A stretch of 64,000 nt of DNA from Candidatus Synechococcus spongiarum SP3 (GCA_001007665.1 JXQG01000001.1:1-64000), one strand, 5' to 3'; counted from the stretch's first letter, positions 34,287 through 45,575 are shown. Numbers and translations: made by a program. Notes: generated by a model not told the origin, from the letters alone.

Positions 34287-34844
34287 TCAGATGGCTTTGG
34301 CCAGGCTGAGGCCAAGGCGACGAACCTGGCCGGCCAGGCTGGCATCGACAACCTGGGAACCGATGCGCACAATCAGACCACCGATGAGAGAAGGATCAAC
34401 CGTGATGGAGCAGTCCACGGCAGCACTGCCCGCTATGGCCTGAACCTTTTGTTTGAGTCGTTCTTCCTGCTCTGCAGTGAGTGGCGTCGCACTGGTGACC
34501 TGGGCCAGGGCAATGCCTTTGGACTTGCGGTAAAGCTCCAGGAAGCGCTCAAGAACCGCGCCCATCAAGCTGATGCGCTGGCGATCGGCCAATAGCTTGA
34601 GCAGGTTGAGGCTGGCTGGCTGCTTGACCACGCCCTTCTGCTGAAACAGTGCTGTGATGACAGCTTTTTTGGTGTCCGGTTCAAGAACTGGGGAGCCCAG
34701 GGCATCTCGCAGGACGTGCGAGGCGGTCCAGAGCGCAAGCACAGCCTTGGCATCGGCAGCAAGATCATCGCTGGTGCCCTGCTGACGTCCGATTTGCAGC
34801 AGCGCTTCGGCGTAAGGCGTGGCGATGGTGTTCAGAAGGGGCAT
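34287..34844 (-). CDS. atpH: ATP synthase delta subunit
   Basis: IATPYAEALLQIGRQQG...DPSLIGGLIVRIGSQVVDASLAGQVRRL; position in operon. Confidence 0.95.
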   Translation of the reverse strand: MPLLNTIATPYAEALLQIGRQQGTSDDLAADAKAVLALWTASHVLRDALGSPVLEPDTKKAVITALFQQKGVVKQPASLNLLKLLADRQRISLMGAVLERFLELYRKSKGIALAQVTSATPLTAEQEERLKQKVQAIAGSAAVDCSITVDPSLIGGLIVRIGSQVVDASLAGQVRRLGLSLAKAI

Positions 34845-34847
34845 CGT

Positions 34848-35384
34848 CTAGCCAAGGGAGTTGATGGTGGCCTCCAGAAGCCTTGCCTGCTTCTTGGGGG
34901 AAAGAGCGTTGGGAAGACCCTGAAGGGCCAGGGCGATGGCTTGCTCAGAGGTGCTGCGGCGCAGTTCATTATTGATACGACGCGCTTCACTGTCCATGTC
35001 GGCCTTCGCTTCCTCTTGCAGGCGAGCCATCTCGGCGATGGCGCGCTGCTCCCCTTCGGCACGCATGGCATCGGCGCGGGCTTGGCCATCTCTGAGAATT
35101 GTCTGGGCTGTCTCCCGGGCGGCAGCCAATTCGACCTGAGCCTTCTCAAGCTGAGCTGTTGCTTCAGCGAGGCGGGATTCAGCCCCATGGAGATCCTGGA
35201 GAATGGTCTCACGGCGGCGAGAAAGGATGCCGCCGAGAAATCCCTTCAAAAACCACAGCAGAACAGGGATGAGGATGGCCAGGTTGACCAGGTTGCCGTT
35301 GAGGACGTCAAGGTTAAGACCAAAACCTTCTGTTGCTGGTAAGAGGGGGGTGGCCATCATGGTGGCAGGAGCGACGATGGGCAT
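34848..35384 (-). CDS. atpF: ATP synthase b subunit
   Basis: [43 protein letters not shown]. Confidence 0.94.
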   Translation of the reverse strand: MPIVAPATMMATPLLPATEGFGLNLDVLNGNLVNLAILIPVLLWFLKGFLGGILSRRRETILQDLHGAESRLAEATAQLEKAQVELAAARETAQTILRDGQARADAMRAEGEQRAIAEMARLQEEAKADMDSEARRINNELRRSTSEQAIALALQGLPNALSPKKQARLLEATINSLG

Positions 35385-35392
35385 GGGTGGAT

Positions 35393-35860
35393 TCAGATGG
35401 CGACCAGGCGCTCGATAATCAAGTCGGCAAGACGGCGGGACTCTTCAACCAGAACCGCATCAGCCTTGGAGCAATCGGCCTCGATGCTGGCCCGCGCCTG
35501 CTCCCGCTGCTTGTTTGCCTCAGCTTTGGCTTCCGCCAATGCGGCTTGATGAAGCGTGGCCACCTCGTCTTCAGCCGCAGTAATGACAACCTGGGCGTCT
35601 TGACGGGCCTTTTGCAGTTGGGCCTTGAGGTCTTGTTCAAGGCGTTGCACCTGAGCCAGTCGTTCCTTGGCGCCCTTGTGGCTGGTGGCCACAAAGCCTT
35701 CCCGCTCCTCAACTACCTTGCCAACAGGCTGGAAGAACAGCTTGTTCAAGATGAATGTGAGGATTACCACCTGAATGGCCATCAACGGCAAGGTGGCATC
35801 AAAGTCGAAGAGGCCGCCTTCAGGGACAGGGGCCTCGGCCAGTGGCAACCAGCTGATCAT
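35393..35860 (-). CDS. ATP synthase b' subunit
   Basis: [42 protein letters not shown]. Confidence 0.94.
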   Translation of the reverse strand: MISWLPLAEAPVPEGGLFDFDATLPLMAIQVVILTFILNKLFFQPVGKVVEEREGFVATSHKGAKERLAQVQRLEQDLKAQLQKARQDAQVVITAAEDEVATLHQAALAEAKAEANKQREQARASIEADCSKADAVLVEESRRLADLIIERLVAI

Positions 35861-35945
35861 TGGGACAGTGGGATGGACGATGGTTCAGGACGAGCACAGG
35901 TTGAGGTTCAGGCAACCTGGCTCGCAGCGCCTTGCCGGCTCACCT

Positions 35946-36260
<315 letters not shown>

Positions 36261-36328
36261 TCAGAAAGGGAAGGGGCCCGAAGCATTGGGACCGCACGCA
36301 GTGATTGTGATGAGCGGAGGGAGCCGCT

Positions 36329-37102
36329 TCAGGCGTGCTCCTCGTGAACCGCCTCGCCAATGTAGTAGGCCGCCAGGGTGGCGAAAATCAAGGCCTGAAT
36401 GGCACTGGTGAACAGGCCCAAAAACATCATGGGCAACGGCACGAACAGGGGCAGAAGCAGCACCAGCACAGAGACGGTGAGCTCGTCGGCCATGATATTG
36501 CCGAACAGCCGGAAGGAGAGGGAGAGGGGCTTGGTGAAGTCCTCGACAATTTTGAACGGGAGCATGATGGGGGTGGGCTCCACGTAGTACTCGAAGTACC
36601 GCAGCCCCTTGCGGCTCAGCCCGGCATAGAAGTAGGCCAGGGACACCAGCAGGGCCAGGGCAACCGTCGTATTAATGTCTCCTGTGGGGGCGCCCAGCTC
36701 ACCAGAGGGCAGACGCACCAGGCGCCAGGGCACGAGGGCGCCTCCCCAGTTGCAGAAAAAGATGAACAGAAACAGCGTGCCAATGAAGGGCATCCAGTCT
36801 CGATAGGCTGCTTCGCCGATCTGCTCCCGGGAAAGGTTGCGGATGTAGTCCCAGAGGAACTCCAAAAGATTTTGAAGTCCCGCAGGCCGACGCCCCATCC
36901 GGCGCGTCCCCACCACAACAATGCTCAGCAGGGCGCCAATGAGGATCCAGGAACTGAGAAAAATCTGACCGTGAAGGTCCAGTTGGCCCAGGTGCCAGTA
37001 GAAGTGCTGGCCAATCTCCAGACCATGGGTTTCTTCAACCATGAGTTCAGGATCACTGACCGGGAGAGACTCAGCAAGGGGAAGAAGGGTCTGCAGCAGC
37101 AT
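36329..37102 (-). CDS. atpB: ATP synthase a subunit
   Basis: VVPWRL..., [40 protein letters not shown]. Confidence 0.97.
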   Translation of the reverse strand: MLLQTLLPLAESLPVSDPELMVEETHGLEIGQHFYWHLGQLDLHGQIFLSSWILIGALLSIVVVGTRRMGRRPAGLQNLLEFLWDYIRNLSREQIGEAAYRDWMPFIGTLFLFIFFCNWGGALVPWRLVRLPSGELGAPTGDINTTVALALLVSLAYFYAGLSRKGLRYFEYYVEPTPIMLPFKIVEDFTKPLSLSFRLFGNIMADELTVSVLVLLLPLFVPLPMMFLGLFTSAIQALIFATLAAYYIGEAVHEEHA

Positions 37103-37105
37103 GAC

Positions 37106-37729
37106 TCAGGCAAGTGGAGAACCGGAAACGAAGGTTATGGACTCATCGGAACCCTTCAGATCACCGAAGGCGATGAGCAAAATGGCTGGCTTGTAGAGCA
37201 AAAAGCCAAGGGAGGCCGGCACGAAATCCAGCCCTTGAAGCCGAAGGGCCAGAACGAACAGCAGGATGGGAACCGCCAGGTGCGCCTTCCCCAGCCTGTT
37301 GGCGTGCTTGCCCAGCCGCTCCACGGAACGCGAGAGCAGAAACAGGTAGAGGATTCCTGCAGTAGCTCCAGCGAGAAGGCTGAAGCACGTCCGTAGATCC
37401 CAGACCAAGGCTGTGAACAGGCCAGCGCCGATGGTGACGATCAGCGTCAGCCGCAGAACCCGTTGTCGAAGACGGAAGAACTCCACCATCGGACTGGGCG
37501 CCCCCAGGCTGGGCTTGTCCTCCTGGATCTTCCCGTGGGAAGAGGACCGGGAAGCAGAGGGCGTGAACTGGTCCCAACCACCTCGATCTCCAAGAGGAGA
37601 GGGGGGCAGGCTGTGGCCAGCGAGGCGATGGAGCAACTGGTCACGCCAGAGGTTTGTTGGATGGTCCTGAAGCAAGTCTTCAGGGGACGCTTCCAGGATG
37701 GACCCGTGGTTCACCTCCGTTCTGTCCAC
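37106..37729 (-). CDS. ATP synthase protein I-like
   Basis: MVEFFRLRQRVLRLTLIVTIGAGLFTALVWDLRTCFSLLAGATAGILYLFLLSRSVERLGKH; upstream of atpB; start uncertain. Confidence 0.8.
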   Translation of the reverse strand: MDRTEVNHGSILEASPEDLLQDHPTNLWRDQLLHRLAGHSLPPSPLGDRGGWDQFTPSASRSSSHGKIQEDKPSLGAPSPMVEFFRLRQRVLRLTLIVTIGAGLFTALVWDLRTCFSLLAGATAGILYLFLLSRSVERLGKHANRLGKAHLAVPILLFVLALRLQGLDFVPASLGFLLYKPAILLIAFGDLKGSDESITFVSGSPLA

Positions 37730-37774
37730 AGAGTTGCTTCACAGGCCAATGCGGAGAAATTCTAACATCCAAGG

Positions 37775-38995
37775 TCAGTGGATTGTGGGGCGCAGCAGAG
37801 CCAACCTCCGCTGCCAGAGTGCCCTGATCTGTTCCCCCAGGCGCATTCGACTCCTGCCGTCGTCAGCATCCAGCAGATGCCGCAACGGTTGTAATGGCGC
37901 TGCATCAATGGCCTTCAGCAGGTTCACGTCCTCCTGGTCAAGATCCATGGGCTCCAGGTCAGGGTCCAGCAGTCGCGAACCGGGCCAGCCCCACAGGCAG
38001 GGATTGCGCTGGGCGGTGGCGGTCAACAGGTCCTCGTCACAACTCCAGGTATGGCTGGGCAGGGGCAGCTTCCCGAGGAAAAACTCGAAGTGGCTGATGT
38101 CCGTATTCAGGGCCTCAACGAGTTGCCATTGCTGCCGATCCGGCAGAGCCTTGGCACGCTCCAGGGCTTCCCCCTGCAAGAGGGTGTCCAGCCGCCAGAT
38201 CCGGGGATTGCTGAAGCCCAGAAACCTCAGCCCGCAACCCTCCACCAGCCGGAAGAGCCTCTCCAGGGTGTAGCTGGTTTCCTGTGGATGGAGGTACATG
38301 TCGGCAAAGGCCGCATCACCGACCGTGTCCAGGGACCAGCGCTGCTGATGGCGCTGCAGGATGCTGTTGTGTTCAGGCAGCTGGGCAATGAGTTGACGGG
38401 CAAACCGGACCCCTGCTCCGTCGGCCTGGACGCCCAGCAGCCTGAGGGCATGCTGGGTCCTGTGGATCTCCCATCGGCCTCCGTCTGCATAGAGGAACAG
38501 GTGCAGGATTCCTCCGTCTGCCAGGGCCATGGCCAGAGCCGCCAGACCAGTGGCGGGATCCGCCATGTGGTGCAGAACACCGACAGAGTTGATGAGCTGA
38601 AACCGCCCCAGGGACGGAGCCTCCAGCAGGCTCATGCAGTGAAAGTGGATGCGCTGCTCACCCCCGGAGCGCCGCAGGCGTTCCCGGGCCACAGCCAGGG
38701 CCTTGGGGCTGATGTCCAGGGCGGTCACCTGGGCTTCGGGATTGAGATGTACCAGGTAGTCACTGCTCACACCGGAGCCACAACCGGCATCCAGAACATG
38801 GAGGGGCTGGCTGGGATCAGGCGCCCGACCCGTGCAGTGGCTATAGGCAGTGGCGTAGCACCAACGCCAGTTGTAGCCTGGTGGCGGACCGTCCTGCAGA
38901 GGGTCTGGCGGATAAGGGAACGTGTTGTAGAAATCACGCACTCGGGGTGTGGCCCCATCGGCCATGGTCATGGAGTGAGGAGATTGCGGCGCCAA
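37775..38995 (-). CDS. class I SAM-dependent methyltransferase
   Basis: VRDFYNTFPYPPDPL, LHVLDAGCGSGVSSDYLVHLNPEAQVTALDISPKALAVARERL. Confidence 0.88.
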   Translation of the reverse strand: MAPQSPHSMTMADGATPRVRDFYNTFPYPPDPLQDGPPPGYNWRWCYATAYSHCTGRAPDPSQPLHVLDAGCGSGVSSDYLVHLNPEAQVTALDISPKALAVARERLRRSGGEQRIHFHCMSLLEAPSLGRFQLINSVGVLHHMADPATGLAALAMALADGGILHLFLYADGGRWEIHRTQHALRLLGVQADGAGVRFARQLIAQLPEHNSILQRHQQRWSLDTVGDAAFADMYLHPQETSYTLERLFRLVEGCGLRFLGFSNPRIWRLDTLLQGEALERAKALPDRQQWQLVEALNTDISHFEFFLGKLPLPSHTWSCDEDLLTATAQRNPCLWGWPGSRLLDPDLEPMDLDQEDVNLLKAIDAAPLQPLRHLLDADDGRSRMRLGEQIRALWQRRLALLRPTIH

Positions 38996-39140
38996 GTGTC
39001 AATAGCCAACCATCTCTGGACGCCCCCTGGTGCTGCAAACATTTGTTCACCCATCTCCTGATTTGCCACAACTGCAGCGTAGCGTTTTGGGAGAGAAGGT
39101 CTGAGCCATCAGGCCGTGGCTGCATCGGAGCCTTTCCTTC

Positions 39141-42100
39141 ATGACCGTGACCGTCAGCAGTGGCAGCAGTAGCGTTTCACCGCAGCTGTATGACACCCTG
39201 CCGCTTTCCAGCCTGCGTCAGGCTGAGCAGCAGGATCGCTTCCCCGACCGCACTGAGTTGGATCGGCTGATCAACTTTTTCCAGGGTGGGCAACAACGGG
39301 TTGACGTTGCCCGTCGCCTTGCCGCCAACGCTGGCGCCATTATCGCCCAAGCGGCAAACCGTATTTTCTCAGGGGGAACACCCCTGGCCTACCTGGAAGA
39401 GCCCCCGAGTCGCACCGCGGCCGTGCCCGGTGTGGGGGCAGCCTTCCCGGAAGGTCGATCGGAGCAAAAAGCCTTTGACCGCTCTGTTGAGACGTTTGCC
39501 CAACCGACCGGTTCCAATCGAGGGGTGTTCACGCGCCTGCTGGAGAACTTTCGCCAAGCGGGGGATGTGGCTGTGGTCACCCCGGCAGGCTTTGCCCCTA
39601 TTGACGTCTCCCGCTATGGCAAGGAGCGCATGACCAAGTCCCTGCGGGATTTGGGCTGGTTCCTGCGCTATGTGGGGTACGCCGTTGTGGCCGGTGATCC
39701 CAGCATTTTGGTGGTCAATGCCCGTGGATTGCGGGAAGTGCTGGAGAAAGGCTGCTCCATTCCCGCCACGCTGCTGGCCCTGCAGGAAATGCGTGCCGCG
39801 GCAGCGTCCGTGTTCCGGGACGAACTGGAAAGCCGCCAGTTGGTGCTGGACTGTTTTAACGTCCTGCTGAAGGAACTCTCCGAGAGTAGTCCTTCACCCC
39901 GCCTTCGTCCTGGCAGCAGAGTGGCTCAAGGGCTCCAGCTTCCGGCAACCTATGCCGAGGCGGCCGCCTCAACAGGCCGCCATGTGATGCGACCGGGACT
40001 TTCGGGTCGGGAAAAGGCCGAGGTGGTCCGGGCGGCCTATCGCCAGGTTTTGGAGCGGGACGTGGCCAAGGCCTATTCCCTGCGGCTGGCTGCTCCCGAG
40101 ACTGATGTGCGCAATGGGCGCATCTCCATGCGGGAGTTTGTGCGCAGTATTGGTCATTCTTCGCTCTATCGTCGAGATTTTTACAGCAACCAGTCCAACA
40201 GTCGGGTGGTGGAGTTGGCCTTCCGTCATTTCCTCGGACGTGGTGTCAGCACCCTGGAGGAATTCCGTCAGGCTTTTGCCGTAGTCTCCAATGGTGGACA
40301 AGGCGCCCTTGTGGATTTCCTGGTGGATTCCGCCGAGTACGGCCGCATCTATGGGGAGGAGACAGTTCCGTACCTGCGGGATCTGGGAGAAGAGGCCCAG
40401 GAAAGCGCCAACTGGGGTCCCAACCGCAAGCTTTTTAGTTACGCGGCGCGCTTTCAGGGAGCTCCCCAGTATGTGACCAGCTTCTCGGGCCAGCGCCGTC
40501 CCCTCCCGGATCAGCATGCCTACGGCGGCGCCAACGATCCGCTGGCCAATCAGTATGGCGCCATCTTCCCCTCCAGCACCAGCGCCCCCAAAACGCTGGC
40601 CGCAGGCTTTGGATACGACAGTCGACGCTTGTTTGTGGGGAGCGCCCCTGGACTGAGCGCCCAGATGGGCTCAGCAGACTTCCGCAAGCCCCGTCCCACC
40701 ACATCGGGACCCAAGGTGGTTCGCCTGCAACAGGTGGCCACGGGCGGAGCGTCCATTCCCCGCCGTGGAGGACAGCCCAGCATTCGCTATACCGAGTCGT
40801 CCACCCAGGCTGTTGTGGCAGCCGTCTACCGGCAGATCCTGGGCACCCTGGGCTATGAGGGAGAGCGCCTCTCCAGTGAAGAGGCCAAGCTGGAGAACGG
40901 GGACATCACCTTGCGGGAGTTTGTGCGGGTGGTGGCCTGCTCCAACAGATTCCGCAAGCGCTACTGGGATGGCCTGTACGTGGTCAAGGCCATTGAGGTG
41001 ATCCACCGGCACCTGCTGGGACGCCCCACCTATGGCCGCTGGGAAATTGACGCCTATTTTGACGTGGCCTCCCGGGACGGCTTCTACGGCATCGTGAATG
41101 CCATGCTGGACTCTCAGGAGTACAGCCAGATCTTCGGCGATGACACGGTTCCCTACGAGCGCTACGTCACCCCAACGGACCGGGTAACACGCCAGGTTCC
41201 GGGCCTGCGACCGGATTACAAGATCCCCTATGTGGGCGATACATCCAATCCTCTCCGTGGCCCACGGCGGCCCGAGCGACGGCCGCAGAGGGGATTCCAG
41301 TACAGCGGCGCCTTGCCACGCCGCGGTGTGGGCCGCGTCCGTCCCTTCCTTGCGGCTCGAGTCACGGTCATGCCGCTGGTGGCAGCGCCCCGCTTCGTGC
41401 GGGGGTTCCCGCTTCCCCGAAAAGAGGCGGTGTCCCTCACCAGCCGTGGCGACATCAGCCAACTCCAGTTGGTGATTCGCGCTGCCTATCGACAGGTGTT
41501 GGGCAACATCCAACCCATGGAATCCGAACGGCTCACGGGAGCAGAATCCCGACTGGCCCACGGGACCATCACTGTGCGGCAGTTTGTGCGGGAGATTGCC
41601 CTGGGCGAACTGTACCGTCGCCGCTATTTCGAGGCTTGCAGCCCCCAGCAGTTCGTGGCCTTCAACTTCCGCCACCTGCTGGGACGTCCTCCGGCCAATC
41701 AACAGGAACTGGCCGTCCATGTGCGCTTGGTGACAGAGCAGGGTTTGGTGGCCGAGGTGGACAGCTATCTTGATAGTGATGAATACTTGCAGCGTTTTGG
41801 GGAAGACGCGGTGCCCTATTCCATAGAGGACACTCTCCCGCGGACCTACACCACACCCAGCTTTACAACGGTGTCTGCTGATGTGCCAGCGGACGCTCAG
41901 CCCACCACGGTGTCGGACATGGAGCCACCCCCCTGGACAGCCAAGGTGAGCAGCCGGGATGCCATGCCCGCTTTTCTGAAGGGAGTGCCCATGCGCAACC
42001 TCCCGGCAAGTCTGCTCTTTACCCCGACCGCGGGGTTGTTCTCGGCGCCTGGTCAACCGAGACGAGCGCCACAGCCCGTCAAGCTCCGCCTCTCTCCCAA

Positions 42101-42563
42101 CCCCAGTGAAGAGGAACTGACTGCTGTGGTCAATGCTGCCTACCGTCAACTTCTGGGCCGGGTTCCCCTTGCCGAAGAGCGGCTGACCTCGGCTGAGTCC
42201 CAACTCCGTTCTGGACGCATCACGGTGGCTGGCTTCATTGCGCAGGTGAGCGCCAGTTCCCTGTTCCAGAACCGACTGTCTTCCCTCCCGGCGCTGAAGG
42301 CTGCGGATGCAGCGTACATGGCTCTTCAGGGCCGCTCCCCCAGCCAGGCGGAGGCCAGCGCATTCGCTGACCAACAGGTCCGTGTTGGCAAAACAGCCGC
42401 TGTGGTCGCCCTCTTGGATACACCGGAGTACAAAGAGCGCTTTGGAGACAACACTGTGCCCGTGGTGGAGGGAACCCAGACGTTCCCTGGTCGCAGTCAG
42501 GCCGTGATCACGCGGACGGCACGTCTGGATGGGGGGCCCGCTGGCCTCACCCCACGATCTTGA
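39141..42563 (+). CDS. apcE: phycobilisome core-membrane linker ApcE (L-CM) with four REP linker domains
   Basis: 1140 aa; allophycocyanin-like domain with LREVLEKGCSIPATLLALQEM; four repeats starting VVRAAYRQVLER, VVAAVYRQILGT, VIRAAYRQVLGN, VVNAAYRQLLGR. Confidence 0.97.
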   Translation: MTVTVSSGSSSVSPQLYDTLPLSSLRQAEQQDRFPDRTELDRLINFFQGGQQRVDVARRLAANAGAIIAQAANRIFSGGTPLAYLEEPPSRTAAVPGVGAAFPEGRSEQKAFDRSVETFAQPTGSNRGVFTRLLENFRQAGDVAVVTPAGFAPIDVSRYGKERMTKSLRDLGWFLRYVGYAVVAGDPSILVVNARGLREVLEKGCSIPATLLALQEMRAAAASVFRDELESRQLVLDCFNVLLKELSESSPSPRLRPGSRVAQGLQLPATYAEAAASTGRHVMRPGLSGREKAEVVRAAYRQVLERDVAKAYSLRLAAPETDVRNGRISMREFVRSIGHSSLYRRDFYSNQSNSRVVELAFRHFLGRGVSTLEEFRQAFAVVSNGGQGALVDFLVDSAEYGRIYGEETVPYLRDLGEEAQESANWGPNRKLFSYAARFQGAPQYVTSFSGQRRPLPDQHAYGGANDPLANQYGAIFPSSTSAPKTLAAGFGYDSRRLFVGSAPGLSAQMGSADFRKPRPTTSGPKVVRLQQVATGGASIPRRGGQPSIRYTESSTQAVVAAVYRQILGTLGYEGERLSSEEAKLENGDITLREFVRVVACSNRFRKRYWDGLYVVKAIEVIHRHLLGRPTYGRWEIDAYFDVASRDGFYGIVNAMLDSQEYSQIFGDDTVPYERYVTPTDRVTRQVPGLRPDYKIPYVGDTSNPLRGPRRPERRPQRGFQYSGALPRRGVGRVRPFLAARVTVMPLVAAPRFVRGFPLPRKEAVSLTSRGDISQLQLVIRAAYRQVLGNIQPMESERLTGAESRLAHGTITVRQFVREIALGELYRRRYFEACSPQQFVAFNFRHLLGRPPANQQELAVHVRLVTEQGLVAEVDSYLDSDEYLQRFGEDAVPYSIEDTLPRTYTTPSFTTVSADVPADAQPTTVSDMEPPPWTAKVSSRDAMPAFLKGVPMRNLPASLLFTPTAGLFSAPGQPRRAPQPVKLRLSPNPSEEELTAVVNAAYRQLLGRVPLAEERLTSAESQLRSGRITVAGFIAQVSASSLFQNRLSSLPALKAADAAYMALQGRSPSQAEASAFADQQVRVGKTAAVVALLDTPEYKERFGDNTVPVVEGTQTFPGRSQAVITRTARLDGGPAGLTPRS

Positions 42564-43109
42564 GACTGATAACCCAAAATCCTGCGCCAAGGCGTTGTTT
42601 CAATGTTGGAAACCTGGTATACTTAACGGGTGTTCTTAGCATCGCGGTGCCTTGGCCAAGGTCAAATTTCTTATAACAAGTAGCAATCAGTAGAAGAGCA
42701 TTGTCTTTAGTCAAGGCAGGGAAGTTTATTTTTTGTTAATATCTTCTTTTGCTATAACTCGCTTCTCTGTATGTATATTGCCAATTCCTCAAGGCAGAAA
42801 TTGATCGTGAAGAACTGTTACGTAACTCCGGGGATTCCGGCAATGCGGTCAAAGCAATCCGCCCAACCTGGAAACCAGACTGCACAGCTTGAGCGTGAGA
42901 ATTGGCAATCAAACTTTACTTGCTTCGTATTTGTTACAGAACCAGGGATGCGACCACTCCCAACCGCCCCGAATCACCTAGTCTTCACTAGGCATTGACC
43001 GAGGCAGCTCTTCTGATCGTCCATGGTCGGTTCAGCTTGCCTTAATTTTTCCAATCCCCCCTAAACCTGGTCCTCTTCGGAGAGACCGTACGCTTCGAGG
43101 CCGAACTGA

Positions 43110-43595
43110 ATGAGCATCGTCTCCAATTCGATCATCAACGCCGATGCCGAGGCCCGCTACTTGAGCCCCGGTGAACTGGATCAAATCAAGTCTTTTGTCT
43201 CTGGCGGTGCCCAGCGGCTGCGAGTAGCGAATGCTCTTAGCGAAAATCGCGAGCGCATCGTCAAGCAGGCTGGCAGTCAGCTGTTCCAGAAGCGCCCCGA
43301 CGTCATCTCTCCCGGTGGCAATGCCTACGGAGAGGACATGACTGCCGCCTGTCTGCGTGACATGGACTACTATCTGCGCTTGGTCACCTATGGGGTTGTC
43401 TCTGGCGATGTCACCCCTATCGAGGAAATCGGCATCATTGGCGCCCGTGAAATGTACCGTTCTTTGGGTACCCCCCTGGACGCCATTGTGGAGTCAGTGC
43501 GCGAAATGAAGTCTGCATCCCTGTCTCTCCTTGGAGGCCAGGACGCCGATGAGGCATCTTTTTACTTTGACTATGTGATTGGCGCCCTGTCCTGA
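43110..43595 (+). CDS. apcA: allophycocyanin alpha subunit
   Basis: [40 protein letters not shown]...[20 protein letters not shown]. Confidence 0.98.
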   Translation: MSIVSNSIINADAEARYLSPGELDQIKSFVSGGAQRLRVANALSENRERIVKQAGSQLFQKRPDVISPGGNAYGEDMTAACLRDMDYYLRLVTYGVVSGDVTPIEEIGIIGAREMYRSLGTPLDAIVESVREMKSASLSLLGGQDADEASFYFDYVIGALS

Positions 43596-43646
43596 GGCCG
43601 CCACGTTTTCCCCAGACTCTCCTCCATTTCCAACGCTTCTCAGGTC

Positions 43647-44135
43647 ATGCAAGACGCAATCACGTCTGTCATCAATTCTTCCGACGTCCAAGGGCTTTAT
43701 CTGGACGACGGCTCCATGTCCAAGCTGCAGTCCTACTTCAGCAGTGGCGAGTTGCGGGTGCGGGCAGCTGCCACTGTTAGCGCCAATGCCTCCGCCATCG
43801 TCCGCGATGCCGTGGCCAAGGCCCTTCTCTACTCGGATATCACCCGTCCCGGCGGCAACATGTACACCACCCGCCGCTACGCTGCCTGCATCCGCGATAT
43901 GGACTACTACCTGCGGTATTCCACCTACGCCATGCTGGCTGGAGACACTTCCATCCTGGATGAGCGTGTTCTCAATGGCCTCCGCGAGACCTACAACTCC
44001 CTGGGCGTGCCCATCGGCGCCACCGTGAAGGCTATCCAAGCCATGAAGCAGGTCACCGCCTCTCTGGTGGGCGCCGATGCCGGTAAGGAAATGGGTGTTT
44101 ATTTTGACTACATCTGCTCCGGCCTGGGCGGCTGA
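43647..44135 (+). CDS. apcB: allophycocyanin beta subunit
   Basis: [41 protein letters not shown]...[20 protein letters not shown]. Confidence 0.98.
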   Translation: MQDAITSVINSSDVQGLYLDDGSMSKLQSYFSSGELRVRAAATVSANASAIVRDAVAKALLYSDITRPGGNMYTTRRYAACIRDMDYYLRYSTYAMLAGDTSILDERVLNGLRETYNSLGVPIGATVKAIQAMKQVTASLVGADAGKEMGVYFDYICSGLGG

Positions 44136-44175
44136 GCCCCCCAGCGGATCTGATCCCGCAGTGAGGAACGATTTT

Positions 44176-44376
44176 ATGCGTCTTTTCAAGATCACCGCTT
44201 GCCTGCCCACGCAGCGCAACATCTGCGCCCAGCGGGAACTGCAAAATACCTACTTTACCAAGTGGGTTCCCTATGAAAGCTGGTTCGCTGAGCAGCAGCG
44301 CATCCAGAAGCAAGGGGGGAAAGTCCTCAAGGTTGAGCTTTGTGCAGGTCGCCAACAGGACAACGTTGGTCTTTAG
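44176..44376 (+). CDS. apcC: phycobilisome core small linker (7.8 kDa)
   Basis: MRLFKITACLPTQRNICAQRELQNTYFTKWVPYESWFAEQQRIQKQGGKVLKVELC, 66 aa. Confidence 0.97.
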   Translation: MRLFKITACLPTQRNICAQRELQNTYFTKWVPYESWFAEQQRIQKQGGKVLKVELCAGRQQDNVGL

Positions 44377-45575
44377 TTCGTCCACCCCCGCAAGCCACTT
44401 CAACCAAAGCCTGGCAAAGCCAGGCTTTTTCTGTGCCCGGGATTTGGAGGAGGATAGCGATCATCAAGTCAAAGCCCATTTCCCGGAGCAACGTCTGGCC
44501 TGCGGACGCACGACTGCTTCTCCTGCTGACTGCCCTCTGGAGTGTCGTAGGACTCCTCATTCTGGCATCCGCCAGCTGGTGGTCTGCACAGCAAGAGCTG
44601 GGCGACAGTTTGTACTACGTCAAGCGCCAAGCGTTTTGGCTGCTGATGGGCTGGTGCTTGCTCCTGATCATTGTACGCCAGCCCCTGCGCCAGTGGTTGC
44701 GTCTGAGTGCCGTAGGCATGCTGACCGGCCTGGCGCTGTTGGTGCTGACCATCTTTTTTGGGGTCACCATCAACGGTGCATCCCGCTGGCTGGTCGTTGG
44801 GCCTGTGCAGATGCAACCCTCGGAGTTGATCAAGCCCCTGGTCATTCTCCAGGCCGCTGTCCTGTTCTCCCATTGGCATCGCCACCAGATGGTTCAGCGG
44901 TTGTTCTGGTCTGGTGTTTTTGCCGTGGTCCTGGCGTTGATTCTGAGGCAACCCAACCTCAGCACGGCAACCCTGCTGGGGCTGCTGCTCTGGCTCATGG
45001 CCTTTACTGCCGGCCTGCCCATGCGCCCGCTCATGGGCGTCGCCGGGCTGGGCCTGGGGGCAGGTTTTACAAGCCTTATGGTGAATGCGTATCAACTCCA
45101 GCGGATCATCGCCTTCTTGAACCCGTGGTCGGACCCCACGGGTAGCGGCTATCAGCTGATCCAAAGCATTCTGGCCATTGGGTCAGGCGGCATCAGTGGC
45201 GCCGGCTTTGCGCTGTCAGCCCAGAAACTCCACCATCTTCCCTTTCACACCACGGATTTCATCTTTGCGATCTATGCCGAAGAGTTGGGCTTCATCGGCT
45301 GCCTGCTGCTGCTCTGCTTTCTGCTGGTGTTTGCCTTGCTAGGCCTGCGGGTTGCTTGCACCAGCTTGGACCGCAAGTCTCAACTCGTTGCCAGTGGGGC
45401 CACCATTCTCCTGGTGGGCCAGGCCATTCTCAACATGGCCGTTGCCACCGGTGCGGCCCCCACCACAGGCCTGCCCTTCCCCTTGTTCAGCTATGGAGGA
45501 AGTGCCGTGCTCAGCTGTCTGGTCACCGCAGGTCTCCTCATCCGCGCCAATCTGGAGCGTACCGAAAAGAGCTAA
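44340..45575 (+). CDS. ftsW: FtsW/RodA/SpoVE family protein
   Basis: LLTALWSVVGLLILASASWWSAQQELGDSLYYVKRQAFWLLMG, GASRWLVVGPVQMQPSELIKP, NPWSDPTGSGYQLIQSILAIGSGGISGAGF; true start probably after the terminator (~44460). Confidence 0.93.
   Translation: MCRSPTGQRWSLVRPPPQATSTKAWQSQAFSVPGIWRRIAIIKSKPISRSNVWPADARLLLLLTALWSVVGLLILASASWWSAQQELGDSLYYVKRQAFWLLMGWCLLLIIVRQPLRQWLRLSAVGMLTGLALLVLTIFFGVTINGASRWLVVGPVQMQPSELIKPLVILQAAVLFSHWHRHQMVQRLFWSGVFAVVLALILRQPNLSTATLLGLLLWLMAFTAGLPMRPLMGVAGLGLGAGFTSLMVNAYQLQRIIAFLNPWSDPTGSGYQLIQSILAIGSGGISGAGFALSAQKLHHLPFHTTDFIFAIYAEELGFIGCLLLLCFLLVFALLGLRVACTSLDRKSQLVASGATILLVGQAILNMAVATGAAPTTGLPFPLFSYGGSAVLSCLVTAGLLIRANLERTEKS
44406..44432 (+). terminator. rho-independent-like terminator downstream of apcC
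   Basis: aaagcctggc-aaa-gccaggctttttct: perfect 10-bp stem, 3-nt loop and T-run. Confidence 0.85.

Noticed and set aside
40671-42590. 639-aa ORF antisense to apcE
   Set aside because: Lies wholly opposite a clear apcE; composition is typical of the antisense frame of a GC-rich gene, no recognisable domain.
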